64,000 nt of DNA, taken from Saccharopolyspora spinosa NRRL 18395. GTDB lineage: Bacteria > Actinomycetota > Actinomycetes > Mycobacteriales > Pseudonocardiaceae. The stretch covers positions 1,709,654-1,773,653 of the forward strand of contig NZ_GL877878.1 in the NCBI RefSeq assembly GCF_000194155.1, given 5' to 3'. Positions within the stretch are counted from its first letter, which is position 1. Every line of letters starts with the position of its first letter. The translations under genes were made by a program, and so were the position numbers. Shown one piece after another: positions 1-7,838 of this stretch. The notes under the pieces were generated by a model. The model was not told the DNA's origin, ran no database searches, and saw only the letters and a program-made list of their open reading frames with translations.

Positions 1-19
1 AATTGGTGACCTCGCGGAT

Positions 20-1297
20 TCAACTGTCGCGTGTTCGTCGTCTTGTGTCACCGGGAGTGGTCATCGGGGCGTAGCGGGCCCAGGCACCACCGGCCTCGGT
101 GGCGAGCCGGGCGGCGTGGTCGAGGGTGTAGCCGAGCATCCTGGCGACCACCGGCGCGGGTGCTTGGAGAACGAGCTGCCGGAGCGCCGCCGTGCGGCCG
201 GTGAGCGTGCGGATGCCGTGTCGGCGGAGGCGGCCTTCGACCGTGTCGGTGGTCATGGGTTGGCCGCCGCGCCGACCGGGGAACAGCCAGCGTGCTTCGG
301 GATTGGTGGCGGTGGTGAGGTTGAGCCGCTGCTGGATGTGCTGTTGCAGCAGCCCAGCGAAGGGCTCCGGGACCGGCGTGGGTGGCTCACCGAGCCGGAT
401 GCTGACCTCACCGTTTTCGTGGAGGACGTCGTCGACGGTCAAACGCAGGACGCGGGTCAGCGGTTGCGCGTAGAGCAGCATCAGGATGGCGGCGACGCGG
501 GTGAGCAGCGGGATGTCCTCGTCGGTGAGCAACCGCCGGATCAGGGCGATGCGGTCGTGCTGGCTGAGCGGGGCAGGGTTGCGGGTGTCCTTGTGCGGGA
601 GCGTCACGCGGGCCAGCAGCTTGTTGCGCATCGCCCAGCGCAGGAAGGCATGGGTGAGCCGCCGGGCGGTGTAGGCGCCGGCGTACCAGGCGTCGACCTC
701 GGCTTGCCGGCAGGCCGCGAGTAGCAGGCCGCGTTCGCGCAGCCAGACCAGGAACGCGATGGCCTGGCGGATCTCGTCCCGCGCCTGCTGAGTCTGCTTC
801 TCGGTGACCGGACCGCGGTCGGCGAACCGGCGGAGCCGGTGGAGGACGTGCCAGGTAGCGAACCGTTCGACGAGCTGGCGGGGCTCGCGCTCGCCGATGC
901 CATTCAAGGTGTCCCGCAGCCACCGCTGGAACAGCATCAGGTGCCGGTCGGCGTGCGGGAGAACGCCGTGCAGCATCAGCAGATCCCGCAGATAGGCCAC
1001 TGATCGCCAGGGCGTCATGCTGTCCAGGGTCTCGTGCGTGACCGGGACGCTCGGGTCGGCCAGGGCGCGCAGCATCGCGTGGACGTGCGGGCGGCTGATC
1101 CAGTTCACCCCGGCGCGGGGGTTACGCATTCGACGGACCCCATCGAAGAACGGCCTCAGCTCGGGCCTGATGCCGCCCTGGCCGTCGTCCAGAACGGCGT
1201 GCAGGTCCTCGGCCAGGGCGCATGGCCCGCATAATCCCCGCCGATAGCGGGGTCCTTGCGTCCCGCAGCCGGAGCAGACCAGGGGCGCGGCGCTCAT
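20..1297 (-). CDS. Degenerate tyrosine-recombinase-like protein with N-terminal zinc finger
   Basis: 425 aa, third gene of a coupled recombinase trio. The N-terminus carries two CxxC pairs (C8/C11 and C23/C26), a likely zinc ribbon. The C-terminal third keeps an integrase outline: a box-I-like stretch (LTRVLRLTVDDV), a late arginine helix (GRTAALRQL), an LGY-type turn and a terminal ARYA. The usual box-II histidine before the arginine is replaced by glycine and LGH reads LGY, so strand-cleavage activity looks impaired. Its ATG overlaps the stop of the upstream XRE gene by 4 bp (1294-1297), implying coupled translation. By analogy with Tn554-type modules (two recombinase-like proteins plus a small DNA-binding protein) it may be an accessory recombinase or architectural subunit; that role is inferred. 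Confidence 0.72.
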   Translation of the reverse strand: MSAAPLVCSGCGTQGPRYRRGLCGPCALAEDLHAVLDDGQGGIRPELRPFFDGVRRMRNPRAGVNWISRPHVHAMLRALADPSVPVTHETLDSMTPWRSVAYLRDLLMLHGVLPHADRHLMLFQRWLRDTLNGIGEREPRQLVERFATWHVLHRLRRFADRGPVTEKQTQQARDEIRQAIAFLVWLRERGLLLAACRQAEVDAWYAGAYTARRLTHAFLRWAMRNKLLARVTLPHKDTRNPAPLSQHDRIALIRRLLTDEDIPLLTRVAAILMLLYAQPLTRVLRLTVDDVLHENGEVSIRLGEPPTPVPEPFAGLLQQHIQQRLNLTTATNPEARWLFPGRRGGQPMTTDTVEGRLRRHGIRTLTGRTAALRQLVLQAPAPVVARMLGYTLDHAARLATEAGGAWARYAPMTTPGDTRRRTRDS

Positions 1298-1620
1298 GAC
1301 TCCGGGCAGAGCCGGGCGCGCTTGGGCCGACGCGCGTTGAGGTTGACCACGCCGTCATCGGTGGCGGTCTTGCGGACCGCAGCGTTCTGGGCCTTTGTCG
1401 CGATCAGGTCAGCCGGGGTGCAGTTGAAGATGTCGCACAACGCAGCGAGTACTGCCAGCGACAACCGCTCGGGGGTTCCGGTGGCCAGCCTGTGAACTTG
1501 GGACACCGACAGGTTGATATCCCGGTCGACCAGCAACGGCACGAGGTCGGAGATGGTGAACATGCCATGCGCGGCCATGACCTCACGCAGCCGCCACTTG
1601 TAGCTGACCTCGCGTTTCAT
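1294..1620 (-). CDS. Small XRE-family helix-turn-helix protein of the recombinase trio
   Basis: 108 aa. A Cro/CI-type helix-turn-helix covers roughly residues 20-70 (SVSQVHRLATGTPERLSLAVL, read as recognition helix and following helix), followed by a basic tail (NARRPKRARL). Its ATG overlaps the stop of the tyrosine recombinase by 4 bp and its own stop overlaps the next ATG by 4 bp, so the three genes form one translationally coupled unit. It could be a repressor of the module or a recombination-directionality or architectural factor, comparable in position to TnpC of Tn554-like elements. The sequence does not decide between these. Confidence 0.8.
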   Translation of the reverse strand: MKREVSYKWRLREVMAAHGMFTISDLVPLLVDRDINLSVSQVHRLATGTPERLSLAVLAALCDIFNCTPADLIATKAQNAAVRKTATDDGVVNLNARRPKRARLCPES

Positions 1621-2744
1621 TGGCTCCTCCGGGTGGGTTCGTCGAGGGCGGTGGCCAGGGTCTGGTCCAGGGCCTGGCGCAGCGTGCGGGTCCGGAAGTC
1701 CGAGGAGACGCAGGTATACAAGGAAGTTGTGCTCGCATGTTCATGTCCACATTGGAATTGAACAAAGAGCGGGTCTCGGCCTGCCTCAATGAGATGCGTG
1801 ACGTAGGAGCGTCTTAGCCCGTGGAAGTCCAGGCCGGGATCGAGACCCAGTGCGTCGCGGTAAGCGGCGAACCGTGAGTTGATCCTCTGTAATCCGATCC
1901 GCTCCCCGCGCTCGGACGGCCACAACGCCGACGAGCCGGGCGCGGCCAACTGGGGCCGGAACTCGGTGACCCACTCCTCCAGGATCTCCGCCGTCCACGT
2001 CCACACGGTGGCCACGCTGCGCCGCTTGGGCGGCGAGCCCTTCTTCGCCTTGCCATGCCGGACATGGATCAAGCCGTAGTCGCCGAACTCCGGCCCATGC
2101 GGATTGCGGCCGATGTCGGTGACGTCGAGCATCCTGGATTCGTTGCGCCGTAAGCCAAAACCGTAAGTGATCTTGAAAAGCGTCGCGTCCCGGAACGCGG
2201 GCAACCATCCCTTGCGTCCCCGGTCGCGAGCCCTGGTGACCTGCTCGTCGGCGTAGTCGAAGAAGTCCTGCAACTCATCGATGGTGAACGCACGCTTCTC
2301 CGGCCGGGACTCGACCTCTTGCAGGTGCGTCGCGACATTCCAGTCGTGCACCACCTGGATCGGGTGCGTGCCGAAGCGCTGCTCGCAGATCGAGGACCAC
2401 TCGTAGGCCGGGTCGCAGACGTACTGGCAGAACGAGCGCAACGCGTCCTGGTACGACCGCAGCGTCGAGTGCGCACAGCCGCGTACCGCCCGCAGGTCGC
2501 CGAACCACTCGTCGGCGTGCTGCGGTGTCCACTGCCACGGGAACGCCCCGACGTACTCGAAGAACGCCCGAAGCCGGCCAGCCCGCTTTTCGATCGTCGA
2601 CAGCGCCAGGTTGCGGGCCAACTGCTGATTGCGCCAGCCGTCCAGCATCGCCTCGAACACCTGCTCCTCCGGGCGCAGTAACGCCACCCCGTCGGCCAAG
2701 TGCAGCCGAGCTGCCCCCGGAATCTGGTCCTCTCGACCCGCCAC
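1617..2744 (-). CDS. Site-specific tyrosine recombinase (phage-integrase family)
   Basis: 375 aa, GTG start. An N-terminal SAM-like core-binding domain (about residues 25-125) is followed by a catalytic domain with all conserved positions visible: box-I Arg (GLRRNE, R199/R200), a lysine-rich beta hairpin (HGKAKKG, about 230-236), H308-x-x-R311 (HGLRR), H334 (CGHEH) and nucleophile Tyr343 (SLYTC). It should therefore be active in DNA strand exchange. It is the first gene of a trio with an XRE protein and a degenerate integrase, joined by ATGA overlaps. A 17-bp perfect palindrome lies 17 bp upstream of the start codon and could be its operator or a recombination core site. No cargo genes can be assigned confidently, because the left end of the module lies at the window edge. 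Confidence 0.9.
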   Translation of the reverse strand: MAGREDQIPGAARLHLADGVALLRPEEQVFEAMLDGWRNQQLARNLALSTIEKRAGRLRAFFEYVGAFPWQWTPQHADEWFGDLRAVRGCAHSTLRSYQDALRSFCQYVCDPAYEWSSICEQRFGTHPIQVVHDWNVATHLQEVESRPEKRAFTIDELQDFFDYADEQVTRARDRGRKGWLPAFRDATLFKITYGFGLRRNESRMLDVTDIGRNPHGPEFGDYGLIHVRHGKAKKGSPPKRRSVATVWTWTAEILEEWVTEFRPQLAAPGSSALWPSERGERIGLQRINSRFAAYRDALGLDPGLDFHGLRRSYVTHLIEAGRDPLFVQFQCGHEHASTTSLYTCVSSDFRTRTLRQALDQTLATALDEPTRRSQ

Positions 2745-2760
2745 CGATCACTCTCCGTCT

Positions 2761-2797
2761 TTCGCGTTGGATGCGAAATCTTCGCATCCAACGCGAA
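2761..2797. repeat. 17-bp perfect inverted repeat upstream of the recombinase trio
   Basis: Left arm 2761-2777 (ttcgcgttggatgcgaa) is the exact reverse complement of 2781-2797, separated by the 3-nt spacer atc. It lies 17 bp upstream of the recombinase GTG. Such a short spacer suits a dyad for a dimeric DNA-binding protein (the XRE partner) or a recombinase core site rather than a terminator, since there is no T-run. Confidence 0.85.
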
Positions 2798-2917
2798 GTC
2801 TTGTCCATAGTGGCTGGTCAACACGCCTACCGCAGTCACCCGCTGACCAGCGGAGGGACGCGCGCGTTAGGCTTCCCGTCGGCACGGTGCGCAGCTCGCG
2901 GCATGGTTTCCCACCTG

Positions 2918-3008
2918 CCGCGAAGCGGGTCTCGAACCGTCGTCAATACGCATCCGGTGCGATATGCGGCGGTCCTCTACCACTCATTCGTGAGAGCTTG
3001 GTTCGCGG
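2918..3008 (-). other. tRNA-like relic (cloverleaf remnant)
   Basis: On the minus strand a 7-bp acceptor-like stem is perfect (ccgcgaa at 3008-3002 with ttcgcgg at 2924-2918). A D-loop-like GAGTGGTAGAGG and a T-loop-like GGTTCGAGACC occur in the right order. The T-stem pairs poorly (about 3 of 5), the D-to-T spacing is about 10 nt too long, no 7-nt anticodon loop is evident and no CCA is encoded. It is best read as a decayed or highly atypical tRNA gene. Its position next to an integrase fits a tRNA-derived attachment site, but that is inference. Confidence 0.35.
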
Positions 3009-3268
3009 GACCCGCATCAGGCCCGGCCCGGTTTTCCCGGCCCGTGTCGCGCTGACTTGGAATAAGTTACACGGCCCCGAAACACCCCCAACAACCACCC
3101 CCCACAAAAGGTGAAAACGCCAGGTCAGAGACGATTTTGGGGCGTCGCGCCGCCGCCCGTGTCCGCCGCCCCGATCGATGTCCACGTTCGTGTGGTCCTG
3201 ATTTGTCGCCGCGACTCGCCTGGACTGCGGAGGTAGCCTCCCAGACGATCGCCAGAACGGGGGTAGCA

Positions 3269-3469
3269 GTGGACTCCACACCGATCTATACCGAGCTGCG
3301 AAAGACGCTGATGGACCCGGAAGACCGGAATTGGGGTCCCAGCGCTCCGCCGGAGTTCGCCGCTTCGCTGGCGGATCGGGTCGAACGGCCGAAGACCGAA
3401 GCGAAGAAGCCCGTGCGCACCGGCTCCGGGTCGCGCGGCAGGGCCCGAAGGCACCGCGCCGAAGACTGA
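3269..3469 (+). CDS. Small conserved-looking hypothetical protein
   Basis: 66 aa if started at the GTG preceded by a purine-rich ribosome-binding site (aacggggg). The product is hydrophilic with an acidic-to-basic gradient (IYTELRKTLMDPEDRNWGP near the N-terminus, a Lys/Arg-rich C-terminus). An upstream in-frame ATG exists, but the sequence before the GTG is low-complexity and arginine-rich, so I prefer the short form. Function unknown; no domain recognised. Confidence 0.5.
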   Translation: MDSTPIYTELRKTLMDPEDRNWGPSAPPEFAASLADRVERPKTEAKKPVRTGSGSRGRARRHRAED

Positions 3470-3475
3470 CCTGAG

Positions 3476-4165
3476 TCACACCACGCACCGCGCCCGCGCC
3501 GAGGGGCCCGGTGCGGTTTCGCGTCGGTCGGGCAACGGGCCTAGGACGCGAGTCGTCTCGCGCTGACGGACCGGGTCGTCCCGAACGGCCGCCGCCAGGA
3601 GCCGATTCGTGTAATCGTGCTGCGGGTCGCCGAGCACCTCTCGGTCACCCTGCTCCACCAGTTTGCCCTGGTGCATGACCGCCACCCGGCGCGCCAGCCG
3701 GTTCACCACAGCCAGGTCGTGGCTGTCGACCGGACAGCTCGTTCAGGTAGCGACGACTCATCGCTGAGCCGAGCTCTACCGCGCCAAGCAGGGTGTCCAC
3801 GCGGCCCTCGATCTCGCGCCCGCGGGCGGCGCGGTGCAAGCGGAGTGGTTCGGCGACGCTGTCCGCGTTGGTCATGCGCGGGTCCAGCGACGAGCACGGG
3901 TCTTGGCAGACGATGCCGGTGTTGCTCCGCACCGATCGCAGTCGGGCGGGCGGGCCGGCGGCTGATGTCCTGGCTGTCGAGAACGATCCGGCCTTCAGCC
4001 GGGGTCAGCACCCTGGCCACGGCTTTGCCCACAGTGGACCTCCTGAAGCTGGATTCCCCTACCAGCGGGAGGGTTTCGCCGCGGTCGATGTGCGACGACA
4101 GCCGGTCGACGGCGCGCGTTGGCCAGGGTAGCTGACGGCCAGGTCCTCGACGCGAGGTACAGGTT
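3476..4165 (-). pseudogene. Decayed ABC transporter ATPase (Dpp/Opp type)
   Basis: Fragments in different minus-strand frames together spell an oligopeptide/dipeptide importer ATPase. An N-terminal piece holds a ruined Walker A (GESSFRRSTV in place of GESGSGKSTV, so the catalytic lysine is lost). A middle piece has the Q-loop region (CQDPCSSLDPRMT) and a signature remnant (LNELSGRQ). A C-terminal piece has the H-loop-following region (VAVMHQGKLVEQGD). At least two frame changes separate these parts and the start is fused to the permease remnant. It cannot encode a working nucleotide-binding subunit. The second permease (DppC) expected between permease and ATPase is absent. Confidence 0.85.
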
Positions 4166-4735
4166 TTGTGACTCCGCCGACTTCGACCATCAATTTGCCG
4201 AAGCCAGGCAGCATGAGGATCTGCTCGGTGACCACGGTGCCAGAAATCAGCGTGCCGAGCCGCAGGCTGAGGGTCGTCATGACGGTGATCAGGCTGTTGC
4301 GGAGGCCGTGGATGGCTACCACCCCCACTCCCCGGCGCCCTTGGCGCGCGCGGTCCGCACGTAGTCCGAGCACCACGTAGTCCGAGCACAATGCGTCCAA
4401 CATGGACGATCGCAGCTGCCGCATCAGAACCGCCGCCAATCCGCTGCCCAGCACGAACGCCGGCAGCACCAGCCGTCGCAGGTTGCCGAGCGGCTATTCG
4501 GTGAACGGGACGTAGCCGGAGGCGGGCAGCACGCCGAGCCAGACGGCGAACACCAGCACGCAGATCAGGCCGAGCCAGAAGTTCGGGATGGACAGCCCGA
4601 AATGCGATACCCGGTTGCCCAGCCAGTCCGGGACGGTGCTGCGGCGCACCGCGGTCACCACCCCGGCGGTCAGGCCGATCAGCGCGGCGAAAAGGAGGCT
4701 CAGCACCGCCAGTTCCAGGGTCACCGGCGCCCGGG
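4166..4735 (-). pseudogene. Decayed dipeptide/oligopeptide ABC permease (DppB type)
   Basis: Membrane-spanning segments typical of the first permease subunit are visible (LAVLSLLFAALIGLTAGVV, FWLGLICVLVFAVWLGVL, LPAFVLGSGLAAVLMRQ and VVTEQILMLPGFGKL). The reading frame is interrupted by an in-frame amber codon at 4494-4496, directly after VPFTE, where intact homologues continue into an aspartate. The N-terminus is missing and joined to the binding-protein remnant, and the C-terminus runs into the ATPase remnant. Nonsense mutation plus terminal deletions make this a clear pseudogene. Confidence 0.85.
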
Positions 4736-5335
4736 TGGTACTGCGGGCGGTAGAGGTAGATGACGTTGTTCCGCTGACGATCTGCTCGTACAGTGCCCGG
4801 CGGCGGGGCACGTCCTGCTTGCTGGCCGCCTGCTTGATCAGTTCGTCGGTGCCCGGGTCGAAGTCGCCGCCGTTCTGCGAGCCGCCCTCGGTGTGGAAGG
4901 CCGCGATGTTGCCGTCCGGGTCGGGGCGGCCGGACCAGCCGACGAAGAAGGCCTGGAACCGGCCCTGCCGCGCCTCGCTGATCGACGTGGTCGACTCCGT
5001 CGGGCGCAGCGCGATGTCGAAGCCGCCTGGGCGGCCATCGCTCGGATGACCTGCCCGGTGTGGAGCTGGGTCGGATCGTTGGCCAGCGTCATCTCGAACC
5101 GCACCCGGGTCCGACGCTCCCGCCTCGGCCACGAGCTGGCGGCGGGTCGAGCTTGTCCGGCTCCTGGTCGAGCGCGATCACCGTCTCGCCACCGCGGACC
5201 TTCGCGGCCTGTATGGAGGAGCGCACCTGGGCGGCGGTCTATTCGACGTCAACCAGCGGGGCACAGCCGGTCGCCGCGATTCGCCACGACCAGCATCACC
5301 GCACGCGCTACCCGAACCTCACTGCCACGCTCGCC
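4736..5335 (-). pseudogene. Decayed substrate-binding protein of a peptide ABC importer
   Basis: The C-terminal lobe of a family-5 solute-binding protein is recognisable (RFEMTLANDPTQLHTGQVI, then GRFQAFFVGWSGRPDPDGN and ELIKQAASKQDVPRRRALY). A short N-terminal remnant (GGETVIALDQEPDKLDP) reads about 5140-5200. Most of the central protein is deleted and frames shift between the parts. It heads the eroded operon in the order binding protein, permease, ATPase. Region 5336-5561 holds no supported gene. Confidence 0.78.
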
Positions 5336-5561
5336 TCCCACCTGCCACACAGGTAAAGGGGTGATCGCGTGTATTTGGCCGGACACGGCGTTTCCACATC
5401 CGTGATCGTTCCGGCATCGACCGGGATTCGGACACGGCAGTCCCTCGCTGGTGGAAAGGCGTTCAGCTCCCGTCCGTCGTCAGCTAATGACGGCCCAGCA
5501 CGTGTCCTTTCGCGGGCACGCATCCGACCGCCACCGCGAATTCGGGCCAAACGACCGAATC

Positions 5562-6011
5562 TCAGTCGACCGCGGAGGAGAACTGTGGCATCGAAACCGC
5601 CGGGACGCGGGCCGGTTCCGGCTTCGGCTCTTCGGCCGGAGTCGCTTCGAACGGCGCTTCCTCGACGGGCTCGGGCTGCTCGACCGGCTCCGGGGCGACC
5701 GGCTCGGCGGCCTTCTTGCTGAGGCGCTCGCGGGTGCGCTGCGCGGCGCCGCGGATCTGCTCGGTCAACTGCTTGTTGGCCTGCCGGACCCGCTCCTCCT
5801 CGCGCTCCTGCTGGCGCGTGCTGCTCGCCGGCTCGGGCTTCGGGGAGCGCGCGGCCTTGATGTACCGGTCGAGGACGGCCCGGAGTTGTTGGGCGTTCTC
5901 ATCGTTCAGGTCAATTTCATACGTCACACCATCCAACGCGAAGGTGACGGTGTGGTTGGCCGGGGACCCGTCGACATCATCGACGAGTTCGACCTGAATC
6001 CGCTCGGCCAT
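5562..6011 (-). CDS. Lsr2-type protein lacking the DNA-binding domain
   Basis: 149 aa. Residues 1-50 (MAERIQVELVDDVDGSPAN and following) match the Lsr2 N-terminal dimerisation/oligomerisation domain. The C-terminal AT-hook-like domain with its RGR motif is missing. In its place is a charged coiled-coil-like stretch (REEERVRQANKQLTEQ, about 70-100) and a Pro/Glu-rich low-complexity tail. The ATG at 6011 is chosen because the Lsr2 fold starts there. It is divergent from a full-length lsr2. By family knowledge, N-terminal-only Lsr2 forms can hetero-oligomerise with Lsr2, so it might bridge or antagonise the neighbouring protein; that is inference. Confidence 0.85.
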   Translation of the reverse strand: MAERIQVELVDDVDGSPANHTVTFALDGVTYEIDLNDENAQQLRAVLDRYIKAARSPKPEPASSTRQQEREEERVRQANKQLTEQIRGAAQRTRERLSKKAAEPVAPEPVEQPEPVEEAPFEATPAEEPKPEPARVPAVSMPQFSSAVD

Positions 6012-6373
6012 GATCACCTGTCTCGGGAACGTGCCCCGCCTCGATCCGCGACACTTGCAGGTAAGACTACTGCGAGCCTTAACCACGTTGTAGCACGCGG
6101 CGGCGCAGTTGTCTCGTACTCAACCATAGAGCAGCTCGTTGCCCAGCCGATAACCGCCGGGCGGGTCACGTGCCGCCGCGCCCGGCGAGGGTACGTGGCC
6201 ACCAACGGACAGTAACCACTGCGAGACAATCCGAGAAAGTAATCCAGCGCACATCGCAAAAAATTCCGGCGGCGGCTGGATCATTCTTGCAGCTATCGTT
6301 TATTGTTCGCTCGCTCTACTCCGCACCGTCGGTGCGGAGTAGGCGGGGAATCGAACCGGAATCGAGGGTTACC
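6012..6373. promoter_or_regulatory. Divergent lsr2-type promoter region
   Basis: 362 bp between two divergent Lsr2-type genes, noticeably richer in A/T than its surroundings (for example cgcaaaaaattcc at 6255-6267). That is the base composition Lsr2 prefers, so autoregulation is plausible. It contains the leader hairpin listed separately. I could not fix -10/-35 boxes with confidence. Confidence 0.55.
6316..6342 (+). promoter_or_regulatory. 12-bp hairpin in the lsr2 leader
   Basis: Arms 6316-6327 (ctactccgcacc) and 6331-6342 are perfectly complementary with a 3-nt loop gtc. It ends 31 bp before the lsr2 GTG. It could be an RNA leader structure or an operator dyad. There is no following T-run, so a simple terminator is less likely. 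Confidence 0.7.
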
Positions 6374-6718
6374 GTGGCGCAGAAAGTCACCGTTCAGCTC
6401 GTCGACGACGTCGACGGCACACCAGCCGACAGCACCGTGGAGTTCGCCTTGGACGGGGTGAACTACTCAATTGACCTGTCCTCCGATAATGCCGCCAAAC
6501 TCCGCGACTCGCTGGCGTCTTTCGTGGCCAGCGCGCGCAAGACCGGTGGCCGCAAGCGCGCCGTCGCCAAGGCTGGCAAGCCCGCGACGACGCCGACCGC
6601 GGCCGACCGTGAACGCAACCAGGCCATTCGGGAATGGGCCCGGAATCAGGGGATGCAGGTTTCCGACCGGGGCCGCATTCCGGCCGAGGTCGTCGAGGCC
6701 TACGACAACGCTCAGTGA
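6374..6718 (+). CDS. lsr2: Lsr2 nucleoid-associated protein (H-NS-like xenogeneic silencer)
   Basis: 114 aa, GTG start in the context accGTGGCGCAG. N-terminal dimerisation domain (MAQKVTVQLVDDVDG..., 1-55), a basic linker (GGRKRAVAKAGKP, 58-70) and a C-terminal winged-helix-like DNA-binding domain (REWARNQGMQVSDRGRIP) with the R99-G100-R101 minor-groove motif. Lsr2 binds AT-rich DNA, compacts the chromosome and silences acquired genes in actinobacteria. Length and motif order match the family. It faces a divergent, tail-modified paralogue. Confidence 0.95.
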   Translation: MAQKVTVQLVDDVDGTPADSTVEFALDGVNYSIDLSSDNAAKLRDSLASFVASARKTGGRKRAVAKAGKPATTPTAADRERNQAIREWARNQGMQVSDRGRIPAEVVEAYDNAQ

Positions 6719-6726
6719 GCCCTAGC

Positions 6727-6770
6727 CACGGGCGGCCGGTTCCAACTCGGAGCAAATCCGGCCGCCCGTG
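6727..6770. terminator. Hairpin terminator between lsr2 and rbsK
   Basis: 13-bp perfect stem (cacgggcggccgg at 6727-6739 with its complement at 6758-6770), 18-nt loop, placed just after the lsr2 stop between convergent genes. No long T-run, as is common in actinomycetes. Confidence 0.75.
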
Positions 6771-6835
6771 AAACTCGCGCAATGACTCGTCGTAGTGCGG
6801 TTGTGGACCAGCAGTAATTGGCCGGGGTGAATCCC

Positions 6836-7747
6836 TTATCTCGTCGCCAAGAAGTCGGTGATTTCCTGACGAGTCGGCATCGAGCTGCTGGCCCCGTTCC
6901 GCTGCACCGACACGGCCGCTCCAGCGGAGGCTAGCCGCAGCGCCTCGGGCACCCCGGCGCCTTCGCCCATCGCCGTGCTCAGCACGCCGAGGAAGGTGTC
7001 GCCCGCGGCCGTCGTGTCCACGGCGTCGACCGGGAAGCTGGGCACCTCCACGCGAGCGCCGTCGCGGTTGCCGTACAACGAGCCGCGGGCACCGAGGGTG
7101 ATCACCACCTCGGGGACCAGTTGGAGCAGTGCGGCCAGCGCGCGGTGCGGGTCGTCGTCGCCCGCCAGGATCGCCGCCTCGTGTTCGTTCGGCACCAGCA
7201 GATCCACATTCGGCAGGATGTCGGCGGGCAGCGGCACCGCCGGGGCCGGGGTGAGCACCACGCGCACCCCGTTGCGCCGTCCCGCCGCCGCAGCCGCGGC
7301 CACGCCGGGGAGCGGAATTTCCAGCTGCAGCAGCAAACTCCGCGATCCGGCGATCAGTTCTTCGTCGCCGTCGACGAGCCCGTCGACCGTCCCGTTCGCA
7401 CCCGGCACCACGATGATCGAGTTGCCGCCTTCGTCGTCCACCACGATGTGCGCGGTGCCGCTGCGCCCCGGCACCGTCCGCAGGCCCCTCACATCCACAG
7501 TGGACTTCTGCAGGGTCTCGCGGATCTGGGTACCGAAGTCGTCCCCGCCCACCGCGCCGATCATGCGCACTGCGGCGCCCGCCTTGGCCGCTGCGATCGC
7601 CTGGTTGGCGCCCTTGCCGCCGGGCACCGTGTGGAACTCCCGCCCGAGCACCGTCTCGCCCCGCTTCGGCGCCGTCCCGACGTAGGCCACCAAGTCCATG
7701 TTGCAGCTTCCGAATACGGCCACAGTCGTTGTCACGTGGTTCATCAT
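6836..7747 (-). CDS. rbsK: Ribokinase (PfkB family)
   Basis: 303 aa. ATP-dependent phosphorylation of D-ribose to ribose 5-phosphate in the cytosol. PfkB signature 1 is seen near the N-terminus (GGKGANQAIAAAKAGA) and signature 2 near the C-terminus (DTTAAGDTFLGVL, catalytic Asp in AAGD). The N-terminal FGSCNMDLV sugar-binding strand and VPNEHEA motif support ribokinase over other PfkB sugar kinases. Two in-frame ATGs are adjacent; either may be used. It stands alone, without the rbs transporter or RbsD, so another pentose or nucleoside-derived sugar cannot be excluded. Confidence 0.88.
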   Translation of the reverse strand: MMNHVTTTVAVFGSCNMDLVAYVGTAPKRGETVLGREFHTVPGGKGANQAIAAAKAGAAVRMIGAVGGDDFGTQIRETLQKSTVDVRGLRTVPGRSGTAHIVVDDEGGNSIIVVPGANGTVDGLVDGDEELIAGSRSLLLQLEIPLPGVAAAAAAGRRNGVRVVLTPAPAVPLPADILPNVDLLVPNEHEAAILAGDDDPHRALAALLQLVPEVVITLGARGSLYGNRDGARVEVPSFPVDAVDTTAAGDTFLGVLSTAMGEGAGVPEALRLASAGAAVSVQRNGASSSMPTRQEITDFLATR

Positions 7748-7838
7748 GGCCGATGCGGAGGCCCCGAACGCTTGACGGGTCTTGGCCAGTTCGACGACGT
7801 ACCATGCCGACCAACCGTCGAGGAGAAGGCGAGACGCG

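Larger units (their letters stand above)
2745..3268. other. Intergenic region with palindrome and tRNA-like relic
   Basis: About 520 bp without a convincing gene. It holds the 17-bp palindrome at 2761-2797 and the tRNA-like relic at 2918-3008. The rest shows no further gene, repeat or clear promoter that I can support. Confidence 0.5.
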
